Shown: positions 48,537 through 64,000 of the stretch, in pieces
How the letters are laid out: the number at the start of each line of letters is the position of its first letter
Position numbering within the stretch: position 1 is the first letter of the stretch
Made by a program: the position numbers and the translations under genes
Notes under the pieces: model-generated
Seen by the model: the letters and a program-made list of their open reading frames with translations, nothing else
Databases searched by the model: none
Told to the model about the DNA's origin: nothing
Origin: Euryodendron excelsum
Lineage: Eukaryota; Streptophyta; Magnoliopsida; Ericales; Pentaphylacaceae
Direction: 5' to 3'
Assembly (NCBI GenBank): GCA_033060915.1
Contig: CM065382.1
Location: forward strand, 3,954,001-4,018,000
Length of the DNA stretch: 64,000 bases

Positions 48537-48906
48537 GTAATTTCATTTACTGTTTCACTTTCTTTTCTTGTTCTTGTTCTTGTTTTTTGCTGATTGTATA
48601 GATACGTGCACCTGTATTTTGTATATGTGCCAAAAAAGCACGATTCGTCTCTTTGGGATTATCTGATAGGCTCTCCTATCTAGTTTGTACAATTTAATTT
48701 GAACTATTGAACCTTCTTTCAGTGTAATCTCACTTGATTTCATGGGTAAATTTGCTGGGTGAAGAACCAATATTGATGGGTTGTTTGCGTATTGTTTTCT
48801 GCATCCACGATCATACTTGAGGTTGCTGTATTAATGTGTGGATGTATTACGATTTAGTTTGTTTATTATTTTTCAAACTCGAGGATCTTTGTCTTGATTT
48901 CTGCAG
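48537..48906 (+). other. 5' UTR intron of UTP18
   Basis: A donor in GGCGGTAATTTC (GT at 48537) and acceptor TTTCTGCAG (ending 48906) bracket a 370-bp intron between a GC-rich leader and the coding exon. It explains why the in-frame upstream ATG at 48836 is not the start. Confidence 0.7.
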
Positions 48907-48925
48907 AAGTAGCCTTTTAAAGAAG

Positions 48926-50629
48926 ATGAGCTTGATTTCTCAAAATGTGCTTAAAGACCAAATTGACAAGGTTAAAAGGAAGGCTTCTTACCAGCCTTCA
49001 CTCTCGGAAGGTGACCGAGAGATTGAAGATAGAAAAGAGTACGAGTCAGGTACATACAAAATAAAGAAGAGAAAGGAAGAGCGCAAAGAAGAGGAAAAGC
49101 AGTTGGAAATTGAGCAGGAAAAAGAAATGAAGAAGTTGGAGAACTTTTTGTTCGGTTCTTTGTACTCCACGGTTGAATTTGGCAAGGAAGATGAAGAGGA
49201 ATTGAGAGATGGGGTTGACAAAAGTTCTGCTTTGTTCTTTACAGATAAGTCTGCTAATAGCGCACTCTCTGTTTATGAAGAGGATGCAGAATCCCGGGAG
49301 AGTAGTGATGATGAAGAGGAAGATGGGCAGAGGAAACCTGTATGGGTGGATGACGAGGAGGAAAAGACCAGTATAAATATAGCTAGAGTCAACAGATTGA
49401 GGAAGCTGAGGAAGGAAGAGGACGAGAGTGTGATCTCTGGTTCCGCATATGTTTCCAGATTAAGAGCTCAGCATGTAAAGCTTAACCCGGGCACAGAGTG
49501 GGCACAACTTGTTTCAAGGTCAAGGAGTTACAGCTCTGATGGTGAAGATTCCGATATAGAAAATGGGGCAGTTCTGGCACGCGGTTACAAAGATGTCGAA
49601 GGTGTTGATGACATCCTTCGAACAAATGAGGACCTTGTTGTGAAAAGCAGTGGGAAGCTATTGCCTGGACTCCTTGAGTACTCAAGATTAGTAGATGCAA
49701 ATGCAGAAGATCCTTCCAAAGGTCCCATAAATTCAGTTCAGTTCCACAGAAATGCTCAGTTGCTCCTCACTGGTGGATTAGATAAAAAGCTGAGTTTTTT
49801 TCAGATAGATGGTAAAAGGAACACCAAAATTCAAAGCATCTTCCTGGATGATTGTCCCATTCGAAAGGCTTCTTTCTCACCTGATGGATCTCAAGTTATA
49901 ATAGCCGGTAGAAGAAAGTTCTTCTACAGTTTTGATCTAGTGAAAGCAAAGGTAGATAAAATAGGCCCCCTAACAGGCAGGGAGGAGAAGAGTTTGGAAT
50001 TTTTTGAGGTTTCACCTGATTCTAATACGATTGCCTTTGTGGGTAATGAAGGGTATATATTGTTAGTTTCATCCAAAACAAAGGAACTGATTGGAACACT
50101 GAAGATGAATGGGACTGTTCGATCATTAGCTTTTGCTAATGATGGGCAGCATTTGCTGAGCTCTGGGGGTGATGGTCATGTTTACCACTGGGATTTGAGA
50201 ACAAGGGCTTGCTTCCACAAGGCTGTTGATGAAGGTTGCATCAATGGCACGGCTCTTTGTACTTCTCCAACTGGAACTTTGTTTGCAGCTGGTTCAGACA
50301 CTGGGATTGTAAATATTTACAACAGGGAACAGTTTTTGGGGGGGAAGAGAAAACCAATCAAGGCCATTGAGAATCTAACCACAAAGGTGGATTTTATGAA
50401 ATTCAATAACGATGCTCAGATTTTGGCGATCAGTTCGAGCATGAAGAAGAACAGTCTAAAGCTAATTCATGTTCCATCCTTTACTGTCTTCTCTAACTGG
50501 CCTCCACCAAATCGAACACTACATTATCCCCGTTGTTTGGATTTTAGTCCCGGTGGAGGTTTCATGGCTATGGGAAATGCTGCTGGAAAAGTGTTGTTAT
50601 ACAAGTTGCATCATTATAATCATGCATAG
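48926..50629 (+). CDS. UTP18: U3 snoRNA-associated protein 18 homolog (WD40)
   Basis: Nucleolar component of the UTPB part of the small-subunit processome, needed for early 18S pre-rRNA cleavage. It is encoded by a single uninterrupted coding exon of 567 aa. The chosen start is the ATG at 48926 (MSLISQNVLKDQID), because the 5' UTR intron ends at 48906 and the reading frame further upstream is intronic. The N-terminal third is charged, with a KEERKEEEKQLEIEQEKE coiled-coil-like stretch and acidic SSDDEEED patches. A conserved LNPGTEWAQL motif precedes a C-terminal WD40 propeller (about residues 250-565). Repeat signatures include INSVQFHRNAQLLLTGGLDK, ASFSPDGSQVIIAG, LAFANDGQHLLSSGGDG followed by VYHWDLR, and CLDFSPGGGFMAMGNAAG. 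No lesions. Upstream site II motifs fit a ribosome-biogenesis gene. Confidence 0.96.
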   Translation: MSLISQNVLKDQIDKVKRKASYQPSLSEGDREIEDRKEYESGTYKIKKRKEERKEEEKQLEIEQEKEMKKLENFLFGSLYSTVEFGKEDEEELRDGVDKSSALFFTDKSANSALSVYEEDAESRESSDDEEEDGQRKPVWVDDEEEKTSINIARVNRLRKLRKEEDESVISGSAYVSRLRAQHVKLNPGTEWAQLVSRSRSYSSDGEDSDIENGAVLARGYKDVEGVDDILRTNEDLVVKSSGKLLPGLLEYSRLVDANAEDPSKGPINSVQFHRNAQLLLTGGLDKKLSFFQIDGKRNTKIQSIFLDDCPIRKASFSPDGSQVIIAGRRKFFYSFDLVKAKVDKIGPLTGREEKSLEFFEVSPDSNTIAFVGNEGYILLVSSKTKELIGTLKMNGTVRSLAFANDGQHLLSSGGDGHVYHWDLRTRACFHKAVDEGCINGTALCTSPTGTLFAAGSDTGIVNIYNREQFLGGKRKPIKAIENLTTKVDFMKFNNDAQILAISSSMKKNSLKLIHVPSFTVFSNWPPPNRTLHYPRCLDFSPGGGFMAMGNAAGKVLLYKLHHYNHA

Positions 50630-53023
50630 AGCACATCTGACTGATACCAGCAATATTACAATACATTGACCTGCTATGTTTGGGGCTCCAAGTCAATGCA
50701 GTTCCTCTTCTCATTGTTGGTGTATCAAGTGCCGTGAGCTTCCGTGGCATCCAGTTGCAGATGAACACTGCTTGTTTGTTTGATTTTTGTTTTTTTTTTT
50801 TTTTTTTGTTCTTAATTTGTCAACTCCGTACTCCCATCTCTGAATCTAGAGTGGAGGCAATTGAGCTTCAACCTGTGCTGTCTTATGACAGTTTTGTTTT
50901 TGTTTTTCTAATATGTTAGGGGAAAATATTTTACAGTTGGAACTTCTATTTTGTGTTATGGCGGGTTGCACATAGAGGGCTCCAGTAATTTTGCTGTATG
51001 ATGGCAAATTAGTTGTTCTCTTATAAGCCGGAAATTGGCATGGTATTGATAACTATGCTCCTGAGACTTCTGCCCTATAGATTCATTGACCGTTCTTCAT
51101 GTACAAGATGCTATGTTCTTTCTTACAATGTACTGAAGTCCTCTGAATGATTTGCTTTCCAATTCAGTGCTTATCACTTGCTATTTGTTCCTTTCCTTTG
51201 TCGTGTTGCTCAACTTTTTTCCCATGAATAATCGGCGCTATGGATGGTTGGACAATCTTAATCTTGGCCCATGTTAGATAAGATCTTTACTATGCAATGA
51301 ACTGCAAGGAGAGAATAAGTGAAGCCCCTGCTGCTCCAACCATTTACTGGTATGGCACTTGTATTAGCTATTGTACAGAATCTCTCTAAATCCACAAAGC
51401 ATTACCTCCCTCCTGCAGGTTGCTTAGCAGCTCTGTAAGGAAAATTTTCCGACAAATTGACTACACCGATAAGAAATTCCGAACAAAGTTTACCGCAATA
51501 TGCACTGTTTTGTATCATAGCAGGACGTCACAGTCAATGGATTACGATGGGACTGGTCTCAGGACTGCTAGTTTATTGAGTTGTTTTAATAAGTGCAGAA
51601 ATATCACTTGTCCGGCTCAAATTCAAACCCAAATCTCAATCGAAGCAAGAAAGAAATATCATATTTGCATCTAAGAGGCAACTGAGAAAAACCTTTCCTT
51701 TTGATTCAAATTTATAACAAAAAGCAAAATTTTCATCTTGTAACCTTCCCTATGTAAGCATTTGTGATTTATCTATGGCTAATATGCATTCTGCTACCAA
51801 GGTAGTGTACAATATTGGACCATCACTAACCCAAGGGTGAATTACTAAAAAATTTATCCTTTACGGAGGCTCATCCATAGCCTCAATTTCATGTGCTCTT
51901 CGCACTCTTCCAACAGAGCTCCATCACTGTTGTGAGTCAACATCTGGGTTTCTGTAAACTATTCCACATTACTGGGATTCATTCAACCTTCAATTTTGAA
52001 AAAAGCAACCTGCTAAACATCAAAGAAGCCAAAATTCAGGAACAATATGAAGTCTTTTAAATTAATATGCTTCAGTCACAACATTATTTTTACCCCAACA
52101 TACAAAGATACTGTTATTTAAGCAAGATGTGAAAATGCTCGATAAGAATCCATAAGTCTGGCAAGATGAACACTCAAGAAAAAATCACAAATGTTTCCCC
52201 CAAAAGGAATTGTGTTTTAAAAGATTAGAAACAAGAGGTAGACAAACCAGAAGTTTCAAGGTCCCTGTATCCGTACAGATGCAGATTTCAACTTTCCCCA
52301 ATACAATGAGATTGTCCTGGATGTGCATTGACATTATCATGCTTTCCTTCAATTCACTCGTGTTTCTAGAGAGCGGAAAAACTGAATCTCTTTCTAAGAA
52401 TGTTCCACTTATATCTCATCAAAATATTCCATATCCTGGAACAATGGAACATCATATGTTTAACCTTACCCAATTGATGGCATAAGTCACTGCAAAACTA
52501 GATGGCAGGTAAACCAATGGTGGGTGTGAGTATAGGAAATTCCTTTGTGGGGCTAATAGGATCTCTACAGATCAGACTTCTTGTGAACAGTATATGATGA
52601 CAAAAACCCTCATATTTCATTAGATGCCAAACTTTGATGGGCTTTAGAAATATAAAAAACTGGATGCAAAGTCAATAACAAAATAAATAAGCATTGGCAG
52701 CAACAAAGAGACCACCTTGATAGCTCTTTTTGGTATTTTGGCATGAAAGAATCCTTCACATGGTTTTTTTTCCTTGTTTTGGGTACACCGGAGGGCCAAA
52801 GCCCTGGTGGAAGGGGAAGGGGAAGGGGAGAGGGAGATGTGTGACATTCAATTGTATGTGCAAAAAGAACTGCAACATGCAGGCTTATACAAAACAGCAA
52901 CAAATAAAAAGGCAAATAATAAGGAAAGTTGCTATGACACCTGAAATAACTAGATTTGCTCTGAAGGGTATTAGTTAGTAGTTATGCAACCGTTCTCACC
53001 TAAAGTTGACATGCAGTACAATG
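50630..53023. other. Intergenic region between convergent UTP18 and GR genes
   Basis: The 3' flanks of both genes face each other. There is a T run near 50792 and a G-rich tract at 52810-52833 (GGGGAA units). Short ORFs at 51420-51674 and 52210-52485 show no domain and are not supported as genes. Confidence 0.6.
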
Positions 53024-58010
<4,987 letters not shown>

Positions 58011-58800
58011 TATGCTTTGGTTCTGTTCTATCTTCCTACAATATAATACACGAAAAATACAAATATGGTTCAATTTATAGACCCTCGATTTTAAAGAAAA
58101 ATGTACCTTATGTATTTTTTTTTATATATATAAAATATTTATGCTCGTTTGAGGTCCGAATTTTTGGTTTAAAAAAATAAAATAAAATAATAATTTAATT
58201 CTATTTTTTAATTATCATGCTTTTCTTTTTCTTTTTTTTTTTTACTTTTTCAATCAAAAATTCAAATTACAAACAAAACATTAAATTACGACTCATTATC
58301 TTTCTTTCTTTTATGTTTATGAAAATAAAAGTTCTATATACCAAACATACAAAACTTTAATTTATTGCTTGAACCTGTGGGGATAAAAATATAAACAAAA
58401 AAACAGAGAGAGAGGAAAAATATTGGAGAAGTATAATTATTTTATTCTGTTTGGCAAAGAGGGAAGAAAAGAAAGTGGAGGAAAAATAGTTCCAATGGAA
58501 AAAAGGAAGTAAAATAATAAGGTACTTCTTTTCCTAACTTTTCAAGTCAAAATTGCTTTGCGACCAGCGACTAAATATGTTGCATTGAATTGTGGTGTTT
58601 TCTCTATTTTTCACATCTTTCATTTTGGTATCCATATTTCTCTTTAAGTTCCTTAATTTTTCACACATTTTTCCTTTAATTTTGTTTCCCTCTCAAATCA
58701 GGAACCAAAAAAAAGAAAAGAACAAAAATTCCCCTTCCTTTCCACAATTTCCAAAAACACCCTTAAATTTTGATAGATAATGGAATTTCAAGTTTTCAAC
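58011..58800. other. GR promoter-side intergenic DNA
   Basis: AT- and A-rich flank upstream of the glutathione reductase start codon. No TATA element could be assigned with confidence and no gene is visible. Confidence 0.5.
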
Positions 58801-61300
58801 ACAAAAGATGTATTTCCCAATATAATAAACAGAGCATGAAGAACAACATAATCTTCGACCTTTACCCAAAAACCATACTATTATGTAACAAATCTTTCTT
58901 CCTATGAGAGCTTGAATTCATAGAAGAGACACAAAATTCGAGCTAAATAAATAAAACTTCAATTGAATGACTGGTGTTCGCGAAATGTAGCTCTCAATCT
59001 AAGAAGCTAGAAGCCTTCTAGCTATCCACTTATATTTGCTTCTATATGGAACACAATCATCACTAAAAATAAGACCAAATGCCTAGAGTCGATTGAAGCA
59101 GCCCTCCTAAATCCACCATGAAAGGGGGCCCAAACCATCGGCTTCAAGTAAACCCTGCCTGCCAAAATATGATGGAAAAAAAACGCCATTAGAGTAACTT
59201 CTTTTTTGTTTGACTACATGCTAAAATCACTTCTAGATGGGGAACCAAAAAACATATGAAGACTCAAACAGGCATTAATAGAAAACACTGCCAAACAGGC
59301 ATTATTAACAGACACTGCCATTTCTAAAGGAAGCATGCTCCTGATAGAGAAGATGAATGCAAAGGAGCAGAGGGGTCCATAATGTCAATTTATTAGATAC
59401 ATAAAAATGAGGGGGAGTGCTTTTGCATTTTTCTAAATCCAACAGGGAGATAATAGACGCAAGTGCACCGGAAACTCAGCCCTAGTCATTTTACTATGGG
59501 TGCATCAAATTGGACAAATGGGAAGGACATTAAGGATGAGATAATTCACAATTGGCAGCTCATGTTATAAAAATTGGCCGACAGATATTAAGGTAGAGCG
59601 AAGTGCTAACTAGGTGGTGCCATGATACAAAAAGTATATCATAATATGATAAAATTTGTCCAAGGAAAGGATAGAAATGTATTTAAGGTACTACATATAC
59701 AAATTACAAACTCTTAGCCACAAACCATGGAACCAGGCTGCTTCCTTGAAAATTTATTCCAGAAAGAGGCTTATCTATTTTCGTAATGATAAAGTTTTAA
59801 GAGAGCGTACCACAAAGATTTTGGTCACCTCATAGACACATATTTCAATAAGCAAACTTGAGATCTCAGCCTCGTGCTGAGGCTGCTGTTAACAGATTGT
59901 GGATGGTTGCACCTTAACACTATATCACTACTTCAAAAGGAAAGAAAGCTTAAGGAGAAGACACAGCTAAGGGCAAAACATCCAGGGAAGTGAATTCAAC
60001 AGGTTTAACTTACAGTATCCACCATGGGAGCAAATGGCTTTGATTACTTTTCTTGTCCTTGCTCAAATTGTTTTTCATTTTCTTGCTCAAATTGTTTTTC
60101 TTTTTCTTGCTCAATTGGTATTGAAGGATAATTAAAAAGAAAGAAAGAAAAGAAAAGCAAAAACCGTAAGGGGGGAAATAAAAGGAAATTTTGGAAATGT
60201 AAGGGAAGGAAGAAAGAAAAAAAAAATTGATATTATAACTTCTCTCAATATTGCGCTGCATCAATAAATGACATTCTGTCTCATACATAAACTAGTCATG
60301 AGCAACAAAAAAAAAAAAAAATTAACCTAGATTCTTACCAAACGAAAACATGATGGATTCAATGTTATCTGACCTTGGATAAACGGAATTTTTTTTTTCC
60401 CATGAGTAAGGAAGCTTGATTAAGTGTTCTGTGAAAATGTAACAATGCATTCAAGAACAAATAAAAGAACCAAAAATAGCTAACCAAAATCTTGTAAATC
60501 CATCTAATACCCATCCCCACAAAAAAAAAACACCAAAGCACAGTGCATAAAATATCAGCCATCTAGGTAGAGTTTTCATTGATTATTACGTGTTTATACT
60601 TTATCATAAAGACAAAATATGACAATGAACTATGACAATGAACCACAAGAAGTAGTCTAATGCCCTCTAGAGCTGCATAGAAAGAGACTAAAGATAAGAC
60701 ACTGAAAGATCTATAAAGATTTCAAAGAAAAAACAGGAAATTACAAAATACAGTCTATACATACCGTATAGGTTAAAGCACCATATCCAGGAAAGATAAA
60801 GCCGCCTTCAATGGACATTATATGAGATAAGGATATACAAAGCCCCAACTTTGCAATAACCTTCAGTAGGGGGAAGAAACATTTCCATCTTTTTTGTTTC
60901 AGATCAAGTCAAGAATGGCGAAATTCTTCCATTCTGAACAGGAGTAAAGAATGGAAAGAACAACACAAAAAGAATAAATGTTGAAATCCAAAGAAAAAAA
61001 AATTGATGAAATGCGACTTTATCTAAGAAGAGATCCTCAATCTCTCCCTTAATTGGATCATGGAGAGAAAGATCAACAAGGTACGGTGGCAATCGCTATG
61101 GGTACGCAAATTATCTACTTACATACCTCTTTAATTTGATCGTAAAACGAAAAAGAAAGAAGAGAGAATGAAGGGGTAATGGTAGGCATCGGAGTGTTTT
61201 TGGTCGCCGGTCGCCGGTAGTCCACTAGCCGGCCCGGAACTTTGTTGGTGTCGGCAAACGTTCGCCGATGAACTGGGGAGGGGAAGACACTGGCATTATT
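58800..61300 (-). other. Possible unrecognised minus-strand transcription unit
   Basis: At 61150-61310 the AT-rich background is broken by a GC-rich stretch (ACCGGCGACCGGCGACC on the minus strand) that looks like a plant 5' leader. On the minus strand it is followed by ATG (61190 region, MPTITPSFSLLSFSFYDQIKE) and a donor-like GTATGTAAG near 61127. Further along, 60822-60767 could encode MSIEGGFIFPGYGALTYT before a donor-like GGTATGTATAG. These could be exons of a small gene or a noncoding RNA. I do not recognise the product, no complete frame was assembled, and the start could be elsewhere. Confidence 0.3.
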
Positions 61301-61309
61301 TGAAACCTA

Positions 61310-62280
61310 ATTGCGTTTTGATTTAACGAGTCTTTCTAACTCATCGTCCGGTTGCTCGACCAAGCTGTAATTGTTTCGTTAAAGCAGGACGTTGAGAGTT
61401 TGATGAGGTGGAAGCTTGATCCGCATATTGCAAGATATTTGGAAACTTCGACCGTTGTAAAGCCACACGGAAAATGAATCGGACCGTTATGATCACACGT
61501 GATATACAAAAAATTTATGTACGGACCGTTTTTAAACTGATTCCAGGTTTGTTTGATCAGGGTGTCCTCCCCTCCACAAACTTAGTCCGTTTGAAATTTA
61601 GAAAAAAGAAAAAGAACGAAAAAAAAATACTGTTTACTGTCATTTTTTTAATTTAATTTTGTAAAAAAAATAAAAAGAAAGTAGAGAAAAAGAAGAGAGA
61701 GAGAAAGAAAGAGATATTTCAAAATTTTCTTTTTTCTTATCTTTCATTTTCTTTTATTTTCTTTTTTCTCTCTTTTTCCTTTCTTTCCTTTCCCTTTCCT
61801 CCTCCAAGTTCCAAATAGGCTCTTAATATCCATAATTTTCTAGCTTCTTTATTACACTACGTCACGTATTAATCACTCAAATCTATTGAATGATATTATC
61901 TTATTTAAACTTATGATTTTACTTAACGGTAAAAAAAAACTAACCAGTTAGATTTTATTTATTAGCACGTAAAATAGTAAGATAAGAAATCTGAAACATT
62001 TTTTATATCAAGATTTGGAAGGGGACTGAATTCTTCTTTAACCGAAGCCTTCCCGAGTTGGTGTAAGATCATTGTATCTAGCTGCCTAAGATATAAAGAG
62101 GAATCCGATTTGATATCTGAAGTTCAATCCAGTCTTTAAAACATTTTGGTGCTTCTAATATTATTAGCTATGCAGGTACCTTTATACGCATAAAAAATGT
62201 ATAAATTTTCAAATTTTTCCTCCAGTAAAAGTAACAATTCTATGCACACGTCTAGTTTAACATTTTTTAAGCAGCCTATG
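61310..62280. other. AT-rich intergenic DNA
   Basis: A-rich and TC-rich stretches (near 61660-61800) and no convincing gene or element before the LTR border at 62281. Confidence 0.5.
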
Positions 62281-63747
62281 TGTCACGGGACGGCACTTGT
62301 GAGCAAGTTATAGGTTACAATGTCCCCGTGTGGCGCCCGCCAAGCTCAAGTCTCCATCGATTGATTACAAGCAAAGCAATTTGATGGCACAATATAAGCA
62401 TTTATATTAAAAATTGATGGAAAGAAATATACAAGAAATTAACAAAATAGTACATTTTCATTGCTAAGAAGGTATTTACAATGCTTAGAAGATGAAAAAC
62501 AAGTGTTTGGTTGATTACAAGAAAAGTGATGGGGGAGGTTGTTGACATACATACCCCCCTTATAGTAGCATTTTTAGCCATTTATAAACTGACAAGTGAA
62601 AACATAGTGTGTGACCGAGAAGTCATAACGGACTCTCATTAATTCCACACTTGTCCAAAAATCTAAACTCTAGGAACGGGAAAATACATCATAAAAGCTA
62701 TGTACATAAAAAAAAAACCTAGCTTGATTTGCCCTCCGGAGCTAGGAGAAATGTCATGCCAAAGATGCATAAAAAAAGTGTACTATGTATAAATTTGGCA
62801 TTGGCCCTTCATCGTCGCCACGGAGGGAATTACATCAAAGGACTTGCTAGGACTTAAACTCCTACATATTTACAAGGGTTTGGATCCTAGGTTGTGCGGC
62901 AAAATGTGGCCGGATCGTCCCACAAGCGTGAGAGCGCCACTGCTGCCCACTGCTGCCTGCGCTGCTGCCTTGTTACTGCCATGGCTGGTGTCACGGGGTT
63001 ATAATCAGCAACAGATTTCCTCCGTGATGGCACCAAGGTTTCCACACCTTGATCTCAGCCAAACCCAAGTGTTTACACACACACACAAGAGATTAAACGT
63101 CTAGAACACAAACAGCAGATTTACAAGCACCAACCCAACCTTTATTAAGCACCAACTTACAAAGGAACATTCAAGAGTCTAGACAAAACAACCCTCTGCC
63201 CTTGAACTCGAAAATGCCATGCATATATATATGCCAAGGCTAGAAAACGTGAGTAAAGCATGATAAGAGATCATGGGAGTAACCCATGACCTGGCAGTTG
63301 ACACCCCCAACTGCCCTAGGGCTGTGCTGGTTCAACACAAGGCTGCCAGCACATAGAATCAAGTAACTGCCCAGATAACTGCTTGCTGCCTGCCTTCCCA
63401 TGCGACACCTGTCCATGGCACTCCAGCACATGTGCAAAGTCTGATAACTGCCAATAACCGCCTAGTATTGACTCAGTCCAAAGCAACTTCGTGATTCAAT
63501 TCCCAGCTCACACACTTAACCAAATCCAGCCCACATTTCCCACAAGCTAGCTGTAACTCTAGCATCCGTGCCTCCATATAATTTTAGGGCATTCACATGC
63601 ATTACCACTGCTATCTTGTTAAAAGGGACAAGTGCTAGCACCGACTAACACAAATGCCTCCCTCATGCCTTAGTTTCTCACTTAGTCTTGGGTGCAAGGT
63701 GCCACCCTAGCCAAGTGTAGCACTCTTGAAGGATCAAGGTGCTAACA
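62281..63747 (-). repeat. 3' LTR of a chromovirus, left border uncertain
   Basis: On the minus strand the LTR starts TGTTAGCACCTTG (63747), right after a polypurine tract. TGTCACGGG, a plausible terminal inverted end, occurs at both 62281 and 62989. If the true border is 62989 the LTR is about 760 bp, and 62281-62988 may be part of a second, related LTR interrupted by this insertion. The other LTR lies outside the window. Confidence 0.6.
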
Positions 63748-64000
63748 AACCACCCCCACTAGAAGAGGCCGACGTCCTCGTCGGTAAGGTCTGTAGGTAC
63801 TCCTCCACTTGCTTCTCGAACTGCCATAAAGTTTCAGCCTTTTCCCAGCTAGCTTCTGCAATTGGCACACCTTCCCATTGCACCAAATATGAGGTTCTCC
63901 AATTTTTCTTGCTTTGTCCCTCCGTCTTATGATCTAGAATTCTCATAACCCCTTGGTCAAACTATTTCTGTATCACTGGAGGCGCCCGTTTAGCTTGTTT
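63734..64000 (-). pseudogene. Ty3/gypsy chromovirus integrase end with chromodomain
   Basis: Minus-strand pol C-terminus with a chromodomain: RILDHKTEG, then SYLVQWEGVPIAEASWEKAE and FEKQVEEYLQ. The frame ends in TGA at 63734-63736, about a dozen bases inside the LTR. An in-frame TAG at 63962-63964 interrupts it upstream, so this copy is broken. The chromodomain places it in the chromovirus branch; the rest of the element lies to the right of the window. Confidence 0.85.
63748..63759 (-). other. Polypurine tract of the chromovirus
   Basis: The minus strand reads GTGGGGGTGGTT directly before the LTR start TGTTAGC, consistent with a PPT and fixing the orientation. Confidence 0.65.

Noticed and set aside
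48836..48925. Upstream in-frame ATG extending UTP18 by 30 residues
   Set aside because: The sequence between 48836 and 48906 lies in an apparent 5' UTR intron ending TTTCTGCAG, and the family starts at MSLISQN-type sequence.
59040..59160. A microRNA hairpin suggested by the facing TTGAAGC and GCTTCAA blocks
   Set aside because: The arms between these 7-mers do not pair over a precursor-like length, and no known miRNA sequence was recognised.

Overview
This window is nuclear DNA from a flowering plant, almost certainly a eudicot and probably woody. Genes have short exons with GT-AG introns, the intergenic DNA is AT-rich with many AT and GA microsatellites, and families such as Aux/IAA, FBL17, plastid glutathione reductase and DAD1-type lipase are plant-specific. 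The species cannot be named from the sequence alone.

Layout. 1-1292: the last four exons of an Aux/IAA repressor (+), entering from outside the left edge. 3736-10830: a 12-exon P-loop kinase of the uridine-kinase/phosphoribulokinase-like family (-). 13173-17875: an 11-exon F-box/LRR protein of the FBL17 cell-cycle type (-), with an E2F-like site upstream. 19023-20521: a non-autonomous Mutator-like element with an exact 9-bp target duplication. 20598-29439: a decayed Ty3/gypsy element of the Tat type, pol on the minus strand and an extra ORF on the opposite strand. 29905-42357: a transposon-rich zone of hAT elements, MITEs and one SINE-like copy. 44283-46954: an intact two-exon plastid phospholipase A1-I gamma gene (+), whose surroundings are a tandem duplicate of about 31.5-37 kb, where the lipase survives only as an exon-2 pseudogene. 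48926-50629: UTP18, a pre-rRNA processing WD40 protein (+). 53024-58010: a 10-exon plastid/mitochondrial glutathione reductase (-). 58.8-61.3 kb: a possible unrecognised minus-strand transcription unit. 62281-64000: LTR and chromodomain end of a Ty3/gypsy chromovirus that runs off the right edge.

The six host genes are ordinary single genes and do not form a functional cluster. Their roles are auxin response, a putative plastid small-molecule kinase, G1/S control, plastid lipid hydrolysis, ribosome biogenesis and redox balance. The most informative structure is the mobile-element history. A recurring 160-190 bp MITE family is present in about eleven copies, and the two halves of the lipase-block duplication act as filled and empty sites that show several insertions happened after the duplication. 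I saw no CRISPR, phage, operon-like or clearly new enzymatic system. The strongest 'undescribed' candidates are the MITE family, the 181-bp tandem array carrying an snRNA-promoter-like motif, and the unrecognised locus near 60 kb.

All gene models were built by reading splice sites and frame by eye; exon sums for the four complete spliced genes divide by three.
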